From assembly GCF_016902445.1 (NCBI RefSeq), contig NZ_JACSNX010000004.1, forward strand, positions 1 through 64,000: a stretch of DNA of 64,000 nucleotides. The letters are read 5' to 3'. The notes under the pieces were generated by a model, which saw only the letters and a program-made list of their open reading frames with translations, did no database searches and was not told where the DNA came from. Positions 25,012-34,039 of this stretch are shown here, piece after piece. The stretch's first letter is position 1. Each line of letters opens with the position of its first letter. A program made the position numbers and the translations under genes. Source of the DNA: Oscillibacter valericigenes. Its GTDB lineage: Bacteria; Bacillota; Clostridia; Oscillospirales; Oscillospiraceae.

Positions 25012-25245
25012 CGCGGAGAGTTAGGAATTAGGAATGAGGAATTAGGAATTTTTCGGAAACAGGCCGTAGGGGCCGACCTGTGTGTCGGCCCGTTCATGGA
25101 TGACGGAACAGCCCCCTTCCGCACCGTAGGGGCGGCAATCTGCCGCCCGGGGGATGCGCGCGGAGAGTGGAGAGTTGAGATAAAAGATAAAGGATAAAAG
25201 ATAAGAGATACCCCCTCCGCCGGGAAATATCTCTTATCTTTTATC
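25012..25245. repeat. Cluster of short intergenic repeats
   Basis: The 250-base gap is built of simple units. AGGAATTAGGAATGAGGAA-type repeats come first, then two small palindromes (GGGCCGACC-tgtgt-GGTCGGCCC-like, and GGGGCGGCAATCTGCCGCCC), then GATAAAAGATA tandem units. The last unit, GATAAAAGATAAGAGATA (25193-25210), is perfectly inverted at 25228-25245. Such repeats are common spacers in Oscillospiraceae chromosomes. Confidence 0.65.
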
Positions 25246-25259
25246 TGTTCACTTTTATC

Positions 25260-25784
25260 TTAGTCCGCTTCCCACTCCGCCTTGTGCTCCTCCCACCACG
25301 CCGGGAAGGCCGGGTCTTTTGGGGAGAGGGTGGGCTTGACGGGTTTTCCCTTAAAGATGCGGGAGGTATCATTTTTTGCCCAAAACGGCTCAATCAGAAG
25401 CAGGTGGTAATTCACACCCAAATACAGCAGTTGAAGGACTGCTTGTTCTTCCTGCGTCCACGGTTTCCCGGAATACGCCACGCTGAAATCCCAAAAGGAC
25501 ACCCGCCGAACTGGCGTCTCATCGTGAACTTCTTTCAGCTGACCGTACAGATATTCAATGTTCTTTTTGTTTTGCAGAAGCGCGTCCGTTTGAAAAAGCA
25601 CTTGAGCGTCAGGGTTATCCTCATAGCCAAGCTCTGGAGGGAATAATGTTGCCAATGTCGTTGTTTTCCGGTCCTCTATTTCTGCCAAGCACCGATTGAA
25701 GATGGCCTGGACATTGGCCTCGCTCAGATCAATCGGGTGAAAGCCCTCGGTTTTCATAATCGGTTTCTTATTGAGAAAGCCCAC
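25260..25784 (-). CDS. Hypothetical protein, 174 residues
   Basis: I do not recognise this protein. It is soluble, rich in aromatic and acidic residues, with no signal peptide or membrane helix. Notable stretches are HPIDLSEANVQAIFNRCLAE near the start and PAFPAWWEEHKAEWEAD at the end. The GTG at 25784 has GGGGG upstream; an ATG nine codons later is an alternative. Its base composition is clearly lower in GC than the neighbours, and it is flanked by the repeat cluster, which suggests horizontal arrival as a single-gene cargo. Confidence 0.65.
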   Translation of the reverse strand: MGFLNKKPIMKTEGFHPIDLSEANVQAIFNRCLAEIEDRKTTTLATLFPPELGYEDNPDAQVLFQTDALLQNKKNIEYLYGQLKEVHDETPVRRVSFWDFSVAYSGKPWTQEEQAVLQLLYLGVNYHLLLIEPFWAKNDTSRIFKGKPVKPTLSPKDPAFPAWWEEHKAEWEAD

Positions 25785-25943
25785 AACACAAGCCCCCTGC
25801 CGCGCCCAAACGGCGCTGATTCTGGTCTCATCCTACCATATCCTTCCACCCTTTGCAAGGCCGGCTGCTCCCCAGGTGACAAACCGGGAAACCTGTGGTA
25901 AAATAATCCGGTATGAAAATTTCTGTGATGCGGGGAGCCGTCT

Positions 25944-26345
25944 ATGGAAAACTATTTTGAACCGAATCTCACCGCCGACCAGCTGCGCGCCATCAGCTCC
26001 ATCGGCCTGGCCCACATGGGGGACGCCGTGTTCGAGGTGCTGGTGCGCACCTGGCTCTGCGCCCACGGAAAGGCCACGGGGAAGGGGCTGCACCAGGCCA
26101 CCATCGCCCTGGTGCGGGCGGAGTCCCAGGCGGAGAAGGCGGAGCGGATCTTACCGCTTCTGACAGAGGAGGAGGCCGCCGTGTTCCGCCGTGGGCGGAA
26201 CGCCCACGTGAAGTCGGTGCCCGGCCACGCCACCCGGGCCCAGTACGGCGAGGCCACGGCTTTGGAAGCACTGCTGGGCTGGCTGTACCTGCAGGGCCGG
26301 CGGGAGCGGATCAACCAGCTCTTTCGCGTGATGATGGAGGAATAA
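25944..26345 (+). CDS. mrnC: Mini-ribonuclease 3
   Basis: A 133-residue RNase III catalytic domain without the double-stranded-RNA-binding domain, the layout of Mini-III, which matures 23S rRNA in Firmicutes. The catalytic acidic patch is visible in IGLAHMGDAVFEVLVR and again in EATALEALLGWLYLQG; GRNAHVKSVPGHAT is the characteristic middle. The gene usually sits among translation genes; here the next gene, three bases on, is the ribosome quality-control factor. Confidence 0.92.
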   Translation: MENYFEPNLTADQLRAISSIGLAHMGDAVFEVLVRTWLCAHGKATGKGLHQATIALVRAESQAEKAERILPLLTEEEAAVFRRGRNAHVKSVPGHATRAQYGEATALEALLGWLYLQGRRERINQLFRVMMEE

Positions 26346-26348
26346 GCG

Positions 26349-28091
26349 ATGCCATTGGATGGAGTCTGTATGCAGGCGGTGGCGGAGGAGCTGCGGCCTG
26401 CCCTGCTGGGGCTGCGGATCGACAAGGTCCAGCAGCCCGCGAAAGACCAGGTGATCCTGCTGCTGCGGGGAAACAAGCGGCTGCTGCTGAACGCCGGGGC
26501 CAACGCCCCCCGCATCCAGCTGACGGGCCTCACCCGGGACAACCCGGCGGAGCCGCCCATGTTCTGTATGCTGCTGCGCAAGCACCTGGTGGGGGGCCGT
26601 GTGGCTGCCCTCACCCAGCCGCCGCTGGAGCGGCTGGTGCGGCTGGAGCTGGACGTCACCGACGACTTCGGCCAGCCGGGCCGCCGGACGCTGGTGCTGG
26701 AGGCCATGGGCCGCCGGTCCAACCTGATCCTGCTGGACGGGGAGGGCCGGATCATCGACTGCCTCCGCCGGGTGGATGCGGACATGTCCGCCAGCCGGCA
26801 GGTGCTGCCGGGGCTGTACTACGAGCCTCCGGCCTCTGTGGGCCGTCTGCCGGTGACGGAGGAGACGGAGGAGGGCTTCCGGGAGAAGCTCTCAACCGCC
26901 AATCCGGAGCGGGGGGTGGACGCCTTCCTGCTGGACAGCTACTTCGGCATCTCGCCCCTGATCGCCCGGGAGCTGGCCTTCCGCGCCGCCGGGGAGACGG
27001 ACGCCCATCTCTTCGGCCTGGGCCGGGAGGGGGAGGATCGGCTGTGGGGAGAACTATCTTCTCTTATCAGAGCCATACAGGAAAATCGCTTTACACCAAT
27101 CTGCTTGAAAAAGGACGGCAAGATGGCGGACTTCACCTATTGTCCCATCGCCCAGTACGGCGATGCCATGGAGCCTGTCCGGTATGACACCTTCTCCGCC
27201 CTGATGGACGACTTCTACGCTCTCCGGGAGCAGCAGGAGCGGGTGCGCCAGCGGGGGGCGGACCTGCTGCGGACCGCCACCACGGCGAGAGACCGCCTGC
27301 GGCGGAAGCTGGCTCAGCAGGAGAAGGATTATGCCGCCACCCAGGACCGGGACCAGCTGCGGATCTATGGCGACCTGATCACCGCCAATCTCTACCGGAT
27401 GGAGCGGGGCCAGAGCAGGCTGGAGACGGAGAACTTCTACGACCCGGAGGGCGGCACCATCGCCATCCCCCTGGACCCGCTGCTGACGCCCCAGCAGAAC
27501 GCCGCCAAATACTACAAGCGCTACACCAAGGCCAAGACGGCGGAGAAGTACCTGACGGAGCAGATGGCCATCGCCCGCCGGGACCTGGACTATATCGAGA
27601 GCGTGCTGGAGGAGCTGGACCGGGCGGAGACGGAGCAGGACTTCCTGGACATCCGGGGAGAGCTGCGGGACGCGGGCTTCCTCCGCAGGCAGGGGAAGAA
27701 GGAGGTCAGCCGCCCCGCCAAGCCCCTGGAGTTCCGCACCACCTCCGGCTTCCGGGTGCTGGTGGGCCGGAACAACCGCCAGAACGACAAGCTGACAAAG
27801 TCCGCCGGTCCCCGGGACATCTGGCTCCACACCCAGAAGATCCACGGCTCCCATGTGATCCTCTGCACCGAGGGGCGGGAGGCGGACGACGACACCATTG
27901 TGGAGGCGGCCAAGCTGGCGGCCTGGTTCTCCCAGACCCGGGAGGGGGCCAACGTCCCGGTGGACTACACGCCGGTGAAGAATGTAAAAAAGCCTGCCGG
28001 CGCCCGACCCGGTATGGTGATCTACTCCACCTGCCGCACCGTGAACGTAACGCCGGAGGAATCCCTGGTAAAAAAGCTGCGGATGCCGTAA
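26349..28091 (+). CDS. rqcH: NFACT family protein (Rqc2/RqcH homologue)
   Basis: A 580-residue NFACT protein: NFACT-N (PLDGVCMQAVAEELRPALLG, with DKVQQP), helix-hairpin-helix region, long coiled coil (about residues 280-430) and the C-terminal NFACT-R RNA-binding domain (DIWLHTQKIHGSHVIL, with YTPVKNVKKPAGARPGMV). In Bacillus the homologue binds obstructed 50S subunits and adds alanine tails to stalled chains; older annotation calls it a fibronectin-binding protein. Three bases separate it from mrnC, so they are cotranscribed. Confidence 0.9.
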   Translation: MPLDGVCMQAVAEELRPALLGLRIDKVQQPAKDQVILLLRGNKRLLLNAGANAPRIQLTGLTRDNPAEPPMFCMLLRKHLVGGRVAALTQPPLERLVRLELDVTDDFGQPGRRTLVLEAMGRRSNLILLDGEGRIIDCLRRVDADMSASRQVLPGLYYEPPASVGRLPVTEETEEGFREKLSTANPERGVDAFLLDSYFGISPLIARELAFRAAGETDAHLFGLGREGEDRLWGELSSLIRAIQENRFTPICLKKDGKMADFTYCPIAQYGDAMEPVRYDTFSALMDDFYALREQQERVRQRGADLLRTATTARDRLRRKLAQQEKDYAATQDRDQLRIYGDLITANLYRMERGQSRLETENFYDPEGGTIAIPLDPLLTPQQNAAKYYKRYTKAKTAEKYLTEQMAIARRDLDYIESVLEELDRAETEQDFLDIRGELRDAGFLRRQGKKEVSRPAKPLEFRTTSGFRVLVGRNNRQNDKLTKSAGPRDIWLHTQKIHGSHVILCTEGREADDDTIVEAAKLAAWFSQTREGANVPVDYTPVKNVKKPAGARPGMVIYSTCRTVNVTPEESLVKKLRMP

Positions 28092-28102
28092 AGAATTCGT
28101 GA

Positions 28103-28143
28103 AAAAGCAGGCTGTCTTTGGTGAAGACAGCCTGCTTTTTTGA
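28103..28143 (+). terminator. Intrinsic terminator after rqcH
   Basis: AAAAGCAGGCTGTCTT and AAGACAGCCTGCTTTTTT pair around TGGTG just after the stop codon. Confidence 0.92.
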
Positions 28144-28270
28144 TAAAATCACTAAAAAATGGAAACATTTTTGTACAGAACGGCACTTGCAAATCCGGCA
28201 GAAAGGTCTACAATGAGAGCTCCTGAAGGCAAGCGTTTGCAGAAATGGATGACAGAAAGGAAGGCAGAAG

Positions 28271-29584
28271 ATGTCTTATCATTTTCTTTTGGATCTGGCG
28301 CTGATCCTGTTCAGCACCAAGGTGCTGGGCATTTTGACCAAGCGGATCCAGATGCCCCAGGTGGTGGGGGCACTGGTGGCAGGACTGATCCTGGGCCCGG
28401 CCGTGCTGGATGTGCTGACGGAGACGGAGTTCCTCACCCAGCTCAGTGAGCTGGGCGTCATCGTCCTGATGTTCTCCGCCGGCATGGGTACCGACATCCA
28501 GGAGCTGAAGCACAGCGGCAAGGCGGGCTTCCTGGTGGCTCTGCTGGGCGTGATCGTGCCCCTGATCCTGGGCACGGGGCTGGCCATGGCCGCCGGCCGG
28601 GCCGGCATGATCGCGACCACCGGCTTTCTGGAGGATGTGTTCATCGGCACCATCCTTACGGCGACCTCTGTCAGCATCACGGTGGAGACGCTGAAGGAGA
28701 TCGGAAAGCTGGATACCAAGGTGGGCAACACCATTCTGGCGGCTGCCCTGATCGACGACGTGTTGGGCCTGATCGCCCTGACCATCGTCAGCAGCGTGGC
28801 CGGCGGACAGGACAGCATCGTCCTGGTGCTGGTGAAGATCGTTCTGTTCTTCCTCTTCTCCGGCGTGGCATCCTTCTTCGCACTGAAGTTCTTCCGCTGG
28901 CTGATGGCCCTGGACCGGGGCCGGGAGCGGCGGCGCTATCCGGTGCTGGCCTTTGTGCTGTGCCTGGCCATGGCTTACTGCGCCGAGGAGTTCTTCGGCG
29001 TGGCGGACATCACCGGCGCCTATGTGGCGGGCCTGGTGATCTCCTGCACCCCCAAGTCTACCTATATCCAGTCCAAATTTGAACCCCTGAGCTTTTTGCT
29101 GCTGACGCCGGTGTTCTTCGCCAGCGTGGGCATCAAGGCCAATGTCAGCGGCATGACGAGCAGTCTGGTGATCTTTTCCATCCTTCTGCTGCTGATCTCC
29201 ATCATCACCAAGATCATCGGCTGCGGTCTGGGTGCAAAGCTCTGCCATTTCACCGGAAAAGAGAGCCTGCAGGTAGGCGTGGGCATGGTGTGCCGGGGCG
29301 AGGTGGCGCTGATCGTGGCCAACCGGGGCCTGGAGCTGGGGGTGCTGTCCAGCGCCATGATGGCTCCCGTCATCATCACGGTGGTGGGCGGAACAATCCT
29401 GACCCCCATCATGCTGAAGCTGGTGTTCCGGCACGACGACCAGGTGGTCAGCACGCCGGAGAGCAATCTGGTGGACCACTACGACAAGATGGAGCAGCTG
29501 GATATCGTCTCGGAGAGCCTGCTGTCCAAGGATGAGAAATATCTGAAAGAGGGCGAGCGGAAGGTGGAGGACGATCCTTCCTGA
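28271..29584 (+). CDS. Cation:proton antiporter (CPA2, KefB/NapA-type)
   Basis: A 437-residue protein with 12-13 helices of the monovalent cation:proton antiporter-2 family. The core shows VGALVAGLILGPAVLDVL, TSVSITVETLKE, the ion-binding aspartates in AALIDDVLGL, and ADITGAYVAGLVIS. It exchanges Na+ or K+ for H+ at the cytoplasmic membrane. There is a short acidic C-terminal tail but no TrkA-N nucleotide-binding domain. The gene stands alone between two terminators. Confidence 0.9.
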   Translation: MSYHFLLDLALILFSTKVLGILTKRIQMPQVVGALVAGLILGPAVLDVLTETEFLTQLSELGVIVLMFSAGMGTDIQELKHSGKAGFLVALLGVIVPLILGTGLAMAAGRAGMIATTGFLEDVFIGTILTATSVSITVETLKEIGKLDTKVGNTILAAALIDDVLGLIALTIVSSVAGGQDSIVLVLVKIVLFFLFSGVASFFALKFFRWLMALDRGRERRRYPVLAFVLCLAMAYCAEEFFGVADITGAYVAGLVISCTPKSTYIQSKFEPLSFLLLTPVFFASVGIKANVSGMTSSLVIFSILLLLISIITKIIGCGLGAKLCHFTGKESLQVGVGMVCRGEVALIVANRGLELGVLSSAMMAPVIITVVGGTILTPIMLKLVFRHDDQVVSTPESNLVDHYDKMEQLDIVSESLLSKDEKYLKEGERKVEDDPS

Positions 29585-29602
29585 CTGCGCCGCGGGATCG
29601 AA

Positions 29603-29640
29603 ACAGGGAGCCGGCCTTTTGGCCGGCTCCCTGTCCTTGC
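29603..29640. terminator. Convergent hairpin after the antiporter gene
   Basis: ACAGGGAGCCGGCC and its exact complement enclose a TTTT loop (29603-29634). No long T tract follows, so it is a probable bidirectional terminator shared with the DUF378 gene. Confidence 0.6.
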
Positions 29641-29656
29641 AAATGGCGCTGCGCCG

Positions 29657-29881
29657 TCAGGCGGTGTGGCGCGCGTGGCCTGTCTCCTCGTCGGAGGAGC
29701 GGAACAGCAGCGTGATGCACCACAGGCCCGCCAAACCCACCAGGGCGTAGATGATGCGGGAGAGGATGGCCATCTGGCCGCCGCAGAAAAACGCCACCGC
29801 ATCAAAACCAAACAGGCCGATGGCGCCCCAGTTCAGCGCGCCGATGATGGCCAGTACCAGTGCGATCTTGTCAATCACCAT
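29657..29881 (-). CDS. DUF378 small membrane protein
   Basis: A 74-residue two-helix membrane protein of the DUF378 family (Bacillus YuzA type). The hallmark ALVLAIIGALNWGAIGLFGF is followed by a second helix with IIYALVGLAGLWCI. AAAGGAGG precedes the ATG. Function is unknown. Confidence 0.88.
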   Translation of the reverse strand: MVIDKIALVLAIIGALNWGAIGLFGFDAVAFFCGGQMAILSRIIYALVGLAGLWCITLLFRSSDEETGHARHTA

Positions 29882-29994
29882 GCGAAAAACCTCCTTTATG
29901 CCTTCCAGCAGGGATTTGGCGTTAGTGTGTCCGGCGGCGCAGGATCTATGCGGAAGGCGAATGGCGGCCGGGCGGACAAAATTTGTAAATCACA

Positions 29995-30024
29995 TTGAAA
30001 GAGCAGGGCTGGGTATTGTATAAT
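29995..30024 (+). promoter_or_regulatory. Promoter upstream of thrH
   Basis: TTGAAA at 29995-30000 and TATAAT at 30019-30024, spaced by 18 bases, lie 66 bases before the thrH start. Confidence 0.65.
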
Positions 30025-30090
30025 CAAAGACAGCCAGAACAGGATCCCCGCGCGGTCCGCCGCGCAGACCTGACAAAAGGGAGAGACGAT

Positions 30091-30690
30091 ATGAACATTG
30101 TATGTTTGGACATGGAGGGCGTCCTGGTCCCGGAGATCTGGATCGCCTTTTCCGAGGCCAGCGGCATTCCGGAGCTGCGGCGCACCACCCGGGACGAGCC
30201 GGACTACGACAAGCTGATGACATGGCGGCTGGGCATCCTGAAGGAGCACGGCTTAGGGCTCAGGGAGATCCAGGCCACCATCGCCAGGATCGACCCGCTG
30301 CCCGGCGCCAAGGCGTTTCTGGACGAGCTGCGTTCCATGACCCAGGTGATCATTCTGAGTGATACCTTTGAGGAATTCGCCAAGCCCCTGATGGAAAAGC
30401 TGGGCTGGCCCACCATCTTCTGCAATTCCCTGGAGGTGGCGGAAAACGGTGAGATCACCGGCTACAAGATGCGGTGCGAGAAGTCCAAGCTCACCACGGT
30501 GAAGGCCCTGCAGTCCATCGGGTACGACACCATCGCCAGCGGCGACAGCTTCAATGACCTGGGTATGATCCAGGCCAGCAAGGCGGGCTTTTTGTTCAAG
30601 AGCACGGAGCAGATCAAGCGGGACTACCCCCAGATCCCGGCCTATGAGGAGTTCGACGATCTGCTGGCCGCCATCAAGGCGGCGCTGTAA
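30091..30690 (+). CDS. thrH: Phosphoserine phosphatase/homoserine phosphotransferase ThrH
   Basis: A 199-residue HAD-superfamily enzyme. The opening NIVCLDMEGVLVPEIWIAF carries the nucleophile aspartate, ILSDTFEEFA is motif II, KLTTVKAL supplies the motif III lysine and GDSFNDLGMI is motif IV. ThrH proteins hydrolyse phosphoserine and can move the phosphate to homoserine. AAAGGGAG lies seven bases before the ATG. It is followed 29 bases later by a DUF1015 gene; thrH-DUF1015 clusters often go with serine metabolism. Confidence 0.92.
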   Translation: MNIVCLDMEGVLVPEIWIAFSEASGIPELRRTTRDEPDYDKLMTWRLGILKEHGLGLREIQATIARIDPLPGAKAFLDELRSMTQVIILSDTFEEFAKPLMEKLGWPTIFCNSLEVAENGEITGYKMRCEKSKLTTVKALQSIGYDTIASGDSFNDLGMIQASKAGFLFKSTEQIKRDYPQIPAYEEFDDLLAAIKAAL

Positions 30691-30719
30691 AAGTCTTTCG
30701 ACAAGAAAGGGGACGCAAC

Positions 30720-32000
30720 ATGAACGAGAAATTCCGGAAACTGGGCTTTTATCCCGCGGACATCCTGCTGCCCAAGGACGCGGACATGACGAAGTGGGCC
30801 GTGGTGGCCTGCGACCAGTTCACCTCCCAGCCGGAGTACTGGCAGGCGGTGGAGGACACGGTGGGGGACGCACCCTCCGCCCTCCGGCTGATCCTGCCGG
30901 AGGCCAGGCTGAACGACCCGGACGTGGACGATCACATCGCGGCCATCAACGGCGCCATGAACCGGTATCTGGCCGCGGGCGTGTTCCAGACCCTGCCGGA
31001 GTCCCTGTTCTATATCGAGCGGACCCAGTCCGACGGCAGGGTGCGCCATGGCCTCATCGGCATGGTGGACCTGGACCAGTACGACTTCACCCCCGGCTCC
31101 GGCGCCCTGATCCGGGCCACGGAGGGGACGGTGCTCTCCCGCATCCCGCCCCGGGTGCGGGTCCGGCAGGACGCCCCCATCGAGCTGCCCCACGTGATGC
31201 TGCTGATCGACGACCCGGACCGGACCGTCATCGAGCCCCTGACTGCCGGGACCGACACGATGGAGAAGCTGTACGACTTCGACCTGCAGCAGGGCGGCGG
31301 CCATCTGAAGGGCTGGAAGCTGACGGACACCCAGATGGACGCCGTGGCGGACGCCCTGACGGCCATGTGCACGCCGGAGGCCATGGAGAAAAAATACGGC
31401 CTGAAGAATGCGGCGCCGCTGCTGTTCGCCGTGGGCGACGGCAACCACTCCCTGGCCACCGCCAAGCAGTGCTATGAGAACCTGAAAAAGGTGACACCGG
31501 AGGACCAGTGGGCCACGCTGCCCGCCCGGTATGCCCTGGTGGAGGTGGTGAACAACCACGACGACGCCCTCCAGTTCGAGCCCATCCACCGGGTGCTCTT
31601 CGGCGTGGAGCCCGAAAAGGTCCTGGAGGCGTTCCAGGCCTACTATCCCGGCGCTCACGAGGGAACCGGCGAGGGCCACACCATCGCCTACACCTGCGCC
31701 GGCCGCACCGGCGCCGTCACCGTGCCCGATCCCAAGATGCAGCTGGCGGTGGGCACGCTCCAGACGTTCCTAGACGCGTATCTGAAGGAGCACGGCGGCG
31801 AGGTGGACTACATCCACGGCGACGACGTCACCGATGAGCTGGGCAGCAAGCCCGGCAACATCGGCTTCAAGCTGCCGGCCATGGGGAAGGAGCAGCTGTT
31901 CAAGACTGTCATGGCCGACGGCGTGCTGCCCCGCAAGACCTTCTCCATGGGTCATGCCCAGGACAAGCGGTACTATGTGGAGGCCCGGAAGATCAAGTAA
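30720..32000 (+). CDS. DUF1015 family protein
   Basis: A 426-residue cytoplasmic protein of the DUF1015 family, whose members near phosphoglycerate dehydrogenase and aminotransferase genes have been linked to serine or ATP-dependent kinase-like roles. AVVACDQFTSQPEYW at the start, LFAVGDGNHSLATAK in the middle and SMGHAQDKRYYVEARKI at the end are family features. AAAGGGG precedes the ATG. It is cotranscribed with thrH and ends at a strong terminator. The exact reaction is not established by the sequence. Confidence 0.9.
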   Translation: MNEKFRKLGFYPADILLPKDADMTKWAVVACDQFTSQPEYWQAVEDTVGDAPSALRLILPEARLNDPDVDDHIAAINGAMNRYLAAGVFQTLPESLFYIERTQSDGRVRHGLIGMVDLDQYDFTPGSGALIRATEGTVLSRIPPRVRVRQDAPIELPHVMLLIDDPDRTVIEPLTAGTDTMEKLYDFDLQQGGGHLKGWKLTDTQMDAVADALTAMCTPEAMEKKYGLKNAAPLLFAVGDGNHSLATAKQCYENLKKVTPEDQWATLPARYALVEVVNNHDDALQFEPIHRVLFGVEPEKVLEAFQAYYPGAHEGTGEGHTIAYTCAGRTGAVTVPDPKMQLAVGTLQTFLDAYLKEHGGEVDYIHGDDVTDELGSKPGNIGFKLPAMGKEQLFKTVMADGVLPRKTFSMGHAQDKRYYVEARKIK

Positions 32001-32024
32001 TCAGTTTCCGCACAGATGCAAACA

Positions 32025-32057
32025 GCGCCGCAGGCTTTTGCCTGCGGCGCGTTTTTT
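32025..32057 (+). terminator. Intrinsic terminator after the thrH operon
   Basis: GCGCCGCAGGC and GCCTGCGGCGC pair around TTTT and are followed by GTTTTTT. Confidence 0.92.
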
Positions 32058-32073
32058 CAGCCGGTGCGGCCGT

Positions 32074-32550
32074 TCAAATTCTGCGGTGCCGGACCGGCTT
32101 CTCATATGGGTTTTTCTTCTTCGGCGGAGGATCCGCTGTGATCCAAAACGCCAGCAGGGCGGCGATCTGGGCGAGGACCAGGAAGGCGAGGATCTCCGCA
32201 GGGGAGAAGGCGGGGACCTCCCGGATCACCCCCAGCCGGCAGATCAGCCATTTTGCCCCGAGTCCCACGCAGCTGGAGGCCAGCACGAACGCCATGCAGG
32301 GGAGAACGTTTGTCTTTGTGTAGGCCCGCCGCAGGCAGTATCCCACAAAGCCGTAGAGGACAAAAGCGCCCGCGCCGTCTATGGAGAGAGGAAACCCGGC
32401 CATGGCGGCCAGGAGGACGCAGCAGAAGGCCAGCAGACCCGGCAGCCAGCGGGGCAGGGTGATCTTGCCGTTGGCACAGGCGATCAGCAGAGACGGGACG
32501 CCCGCGCAGACGGCCGCAACGAGCGCCAGCACCAGAAGCATCTGAAACAT
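32074..32550 (-). CDS. Hypothetical membrane protein, 158 residues
   Basis: Five hydrophobic helices span most of the protein, followed by a short charged tail (PPPKKKNPYEKPVRHRRI). GGAGGG lies just before the ATG at 32550; longer readings upstream lack a ribosome site. I do not recognise the family. It stands alone, back to back with the thrH operon terminator. Confidence 0.7.
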   Translation of the reverse strand: MFQMLLVLALVAAVCAGVPSLLIACANGKITLPRWLPGLLAFCCVLLAAMAGFPLSIDGAGAFVLYGFVGYCLRRAYTKTNVLPCMAFVLASSCVGLGAKWLICRLGVIREVPAFSPAEILAFLVLAQIAALLAFWITADPPPKKKNPYEKPVRHRRI

Positions 32551-32690
32551 GTGGATCCCTCCCTGATCCGGAAGTCCGTTTTTTGCGGCCAGGCGGAAGA
32601 TACTGTTTTTCCAATATATATCACACGGCAGAGCGGTTTGCAAGCCCTGCGGCGGAAAGGCGGCGGTCCGGGACACGGAGCCCCGACACA

Positions 32691-32720
32691 GCAAAAGCCG
32701 CGGCTGACCGCGGCTTTTCC
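32691..32720 (-). terminator. Intrinsic terminator of the small membrane protein gene
   Basis: AAAAGCCGCGG and CCGCGGCTTTT pair around a four-base loop; on the minus strand it follows the 47-residue gene. Confidence 0.8.
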
Positions 32721-32733
32721 GACGGGGCGCTTG

Positions 32734-32877
32734 CTAGAAGGTGCCGCCCCGCCTCCGGAACTTCTGGATGGTTTCAAACGCGACATAGAGCACAGCGACG
32801 GACAGGACCGTGACGACCGGCAGGAACAGGACTGCATACAGCAGGGTGCTTCCGCTCAAAAACAGGATGTCCAGCAT
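32734..32877 (-). CDS. Small single-helix membrane protein, 47 residues
   Basis: ATG at 32877 with AAAGGAG eight bases upstream encodes one long hydrophobic helix (LLYAVLFLPVVTVLSVAVLY) and a basic tail ending KFRRRGGTF. The good ribosome site and its own terminator support a real gene. The function is not recognised; it could be a regulatory microprotein. Confidence 0.6.
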   Translation of the reverse strand: MLDILFLSGSTLLYAVLFLPVVTVLSVAVLYVAFETIQKFRRRGGTF

Positions 32878-33088
32878 ACGATGCTCCTTTCTGACACTGT
32901 TTGGGCGTCCTGCCCAAACATTTCCTTCCACCTCCTCTGTTCTGTGTATAAATTATACCACGCACGGGCTAAGAATGGAAGAGTTTTTTCCGGATCGGCC
33001 ACATTTGTACCCTGAGACTTTCCCAGCCGGTCCGGCTGTGCTATACTGGACCCAGACGGCGGGCCTAGGCCCGTGGGAGGTGGCATGA

Positions 33089-33967
33089 TTGAAGACTCTG
33101 ACACTGGAGGCACCGGCCAAGATCAACCTGACACTGGACATTCTGGGCCGAAGGCCCGACGGCTACCACGACATGCGGATGGTGATGCAGTCCGTGTCCC
33201 TGGGGGACACCGTGACGGTGACGGAGACGACGGAGGGCTTCTCCCTGCTGGCGGAGGACATCGCCCTTCCGGCGGGAAGACCCACGCTGGAGCAGCAGGC
33301 GGCGGAGTCGTTTTTCCGGTATCTGGGACATCCCATGCCGGGGCTGGAGGTGCGGCTCGTCAAGCGGGTCCCGGCTTATGCGGGGCTGGGCGGCGGCAGC
33401 GCCGACGTGGCGGCGGTGCTGCGGTGCCTGCGGGCCCTGTACGCCCCGGAGCTGCCCCGTTCCGCGCTGGAGGAGATCGGCCTGGCGGTGGGCAGCGACG
33501 TGCCCTTCTGCGTCCACGGCGGCACATGCCTTGCGGAGGGGCGGGGAGAGGTCCTGACGGATCTGCCGCCTCTGCCGGCGTGCGCCATCGTGCTGTGCAA
33601 GCCGGACTTTGGCCTGCCCACGCCGGAGCTGTTCACGCGGGTGGACGGGGCAGACCTGGGGGAGCGGCCGGATGCCTCCGCCATGGCGGAGGCCCTGGCC
33701 CGGGGAGAGCTGGCCGCCGTGGCCGGGTGCCTGGGCAACGTATTCGAGCGGGTGCTGACAGGGGAAGAGGGGGCGGACATCCGCGCCATCCAGGCCGCCC
33801 TGCTGGACTGCGGCGCCCTGGGGGCGGCCATGAGCGGCTCCGGCCCCACGGTGTTCGGCCTCTTCAACGATCCGGTGAAGGCGGACCGGGCGGCGGAGGT
33901 CCTGGGACAGACGTACCGGCAGACGTATCTGGCCGCACCGGTCAAAAAATTCGGAGAACTGGAATAA
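33089..33967 (+). CDS. ispE: 4-diphosphocytidyl-2-C-methyl-D-erythritol kinase
   Basis: A 292-residue GHMP kinase that phosphorylates CDP-methylerythritol in the non-mevalonate isoprenoid pathway. EAPAKINLTLDILGRRPDGYHD is the diagnostic N-terminus, PAYAGLGGGSADVAAVLR is the ATP-binding loop, and GAAMSGSGPTVFGLF is motif 3. The start is TTG, with GGGAGG at the right distance and no better codon nearby. Its neighbour downstream is spoIIR, as in many Clostridia. Confidence 0.93.
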   Translation: MKTLTLEAPAKINLTLDILGRRPDGYHDMRMVMQSVSLGDTVTVTETTEGFSLLAEDIALPAGRPTLEQQAAESFFRYLGHPMPGLEVRLVKRVPAYAGLGGGSADVAAVLRCLRALYAPELPRSALEEIGLAVGSDVPFCVHGGTCLAEGRGEVLTDLPPLPACAIVLCKPDFGLPTPELFTRVDGADLGERPDASAMAEALARGELAAVAGCLGNVFERVLTGEEGADIRAIQAALLDCGALGAAMSGSGPTVFGLFNDPVKADRAAEVLGQTYRQTYLAAPVKKFGELE

Positions 33968-34039
33968 AAATCAAATTTTCCGTCCATCATGGGAGAAACG
34001 GGTCCGAGAGGACTACATAGCAAAGGACGGAAAACGAAC

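Noticed and set aside
25012-25245. CRISPR array
   Set aside because: The repeats are short, of different types and not separated by unique spacers of constant length; no cas genes are present.
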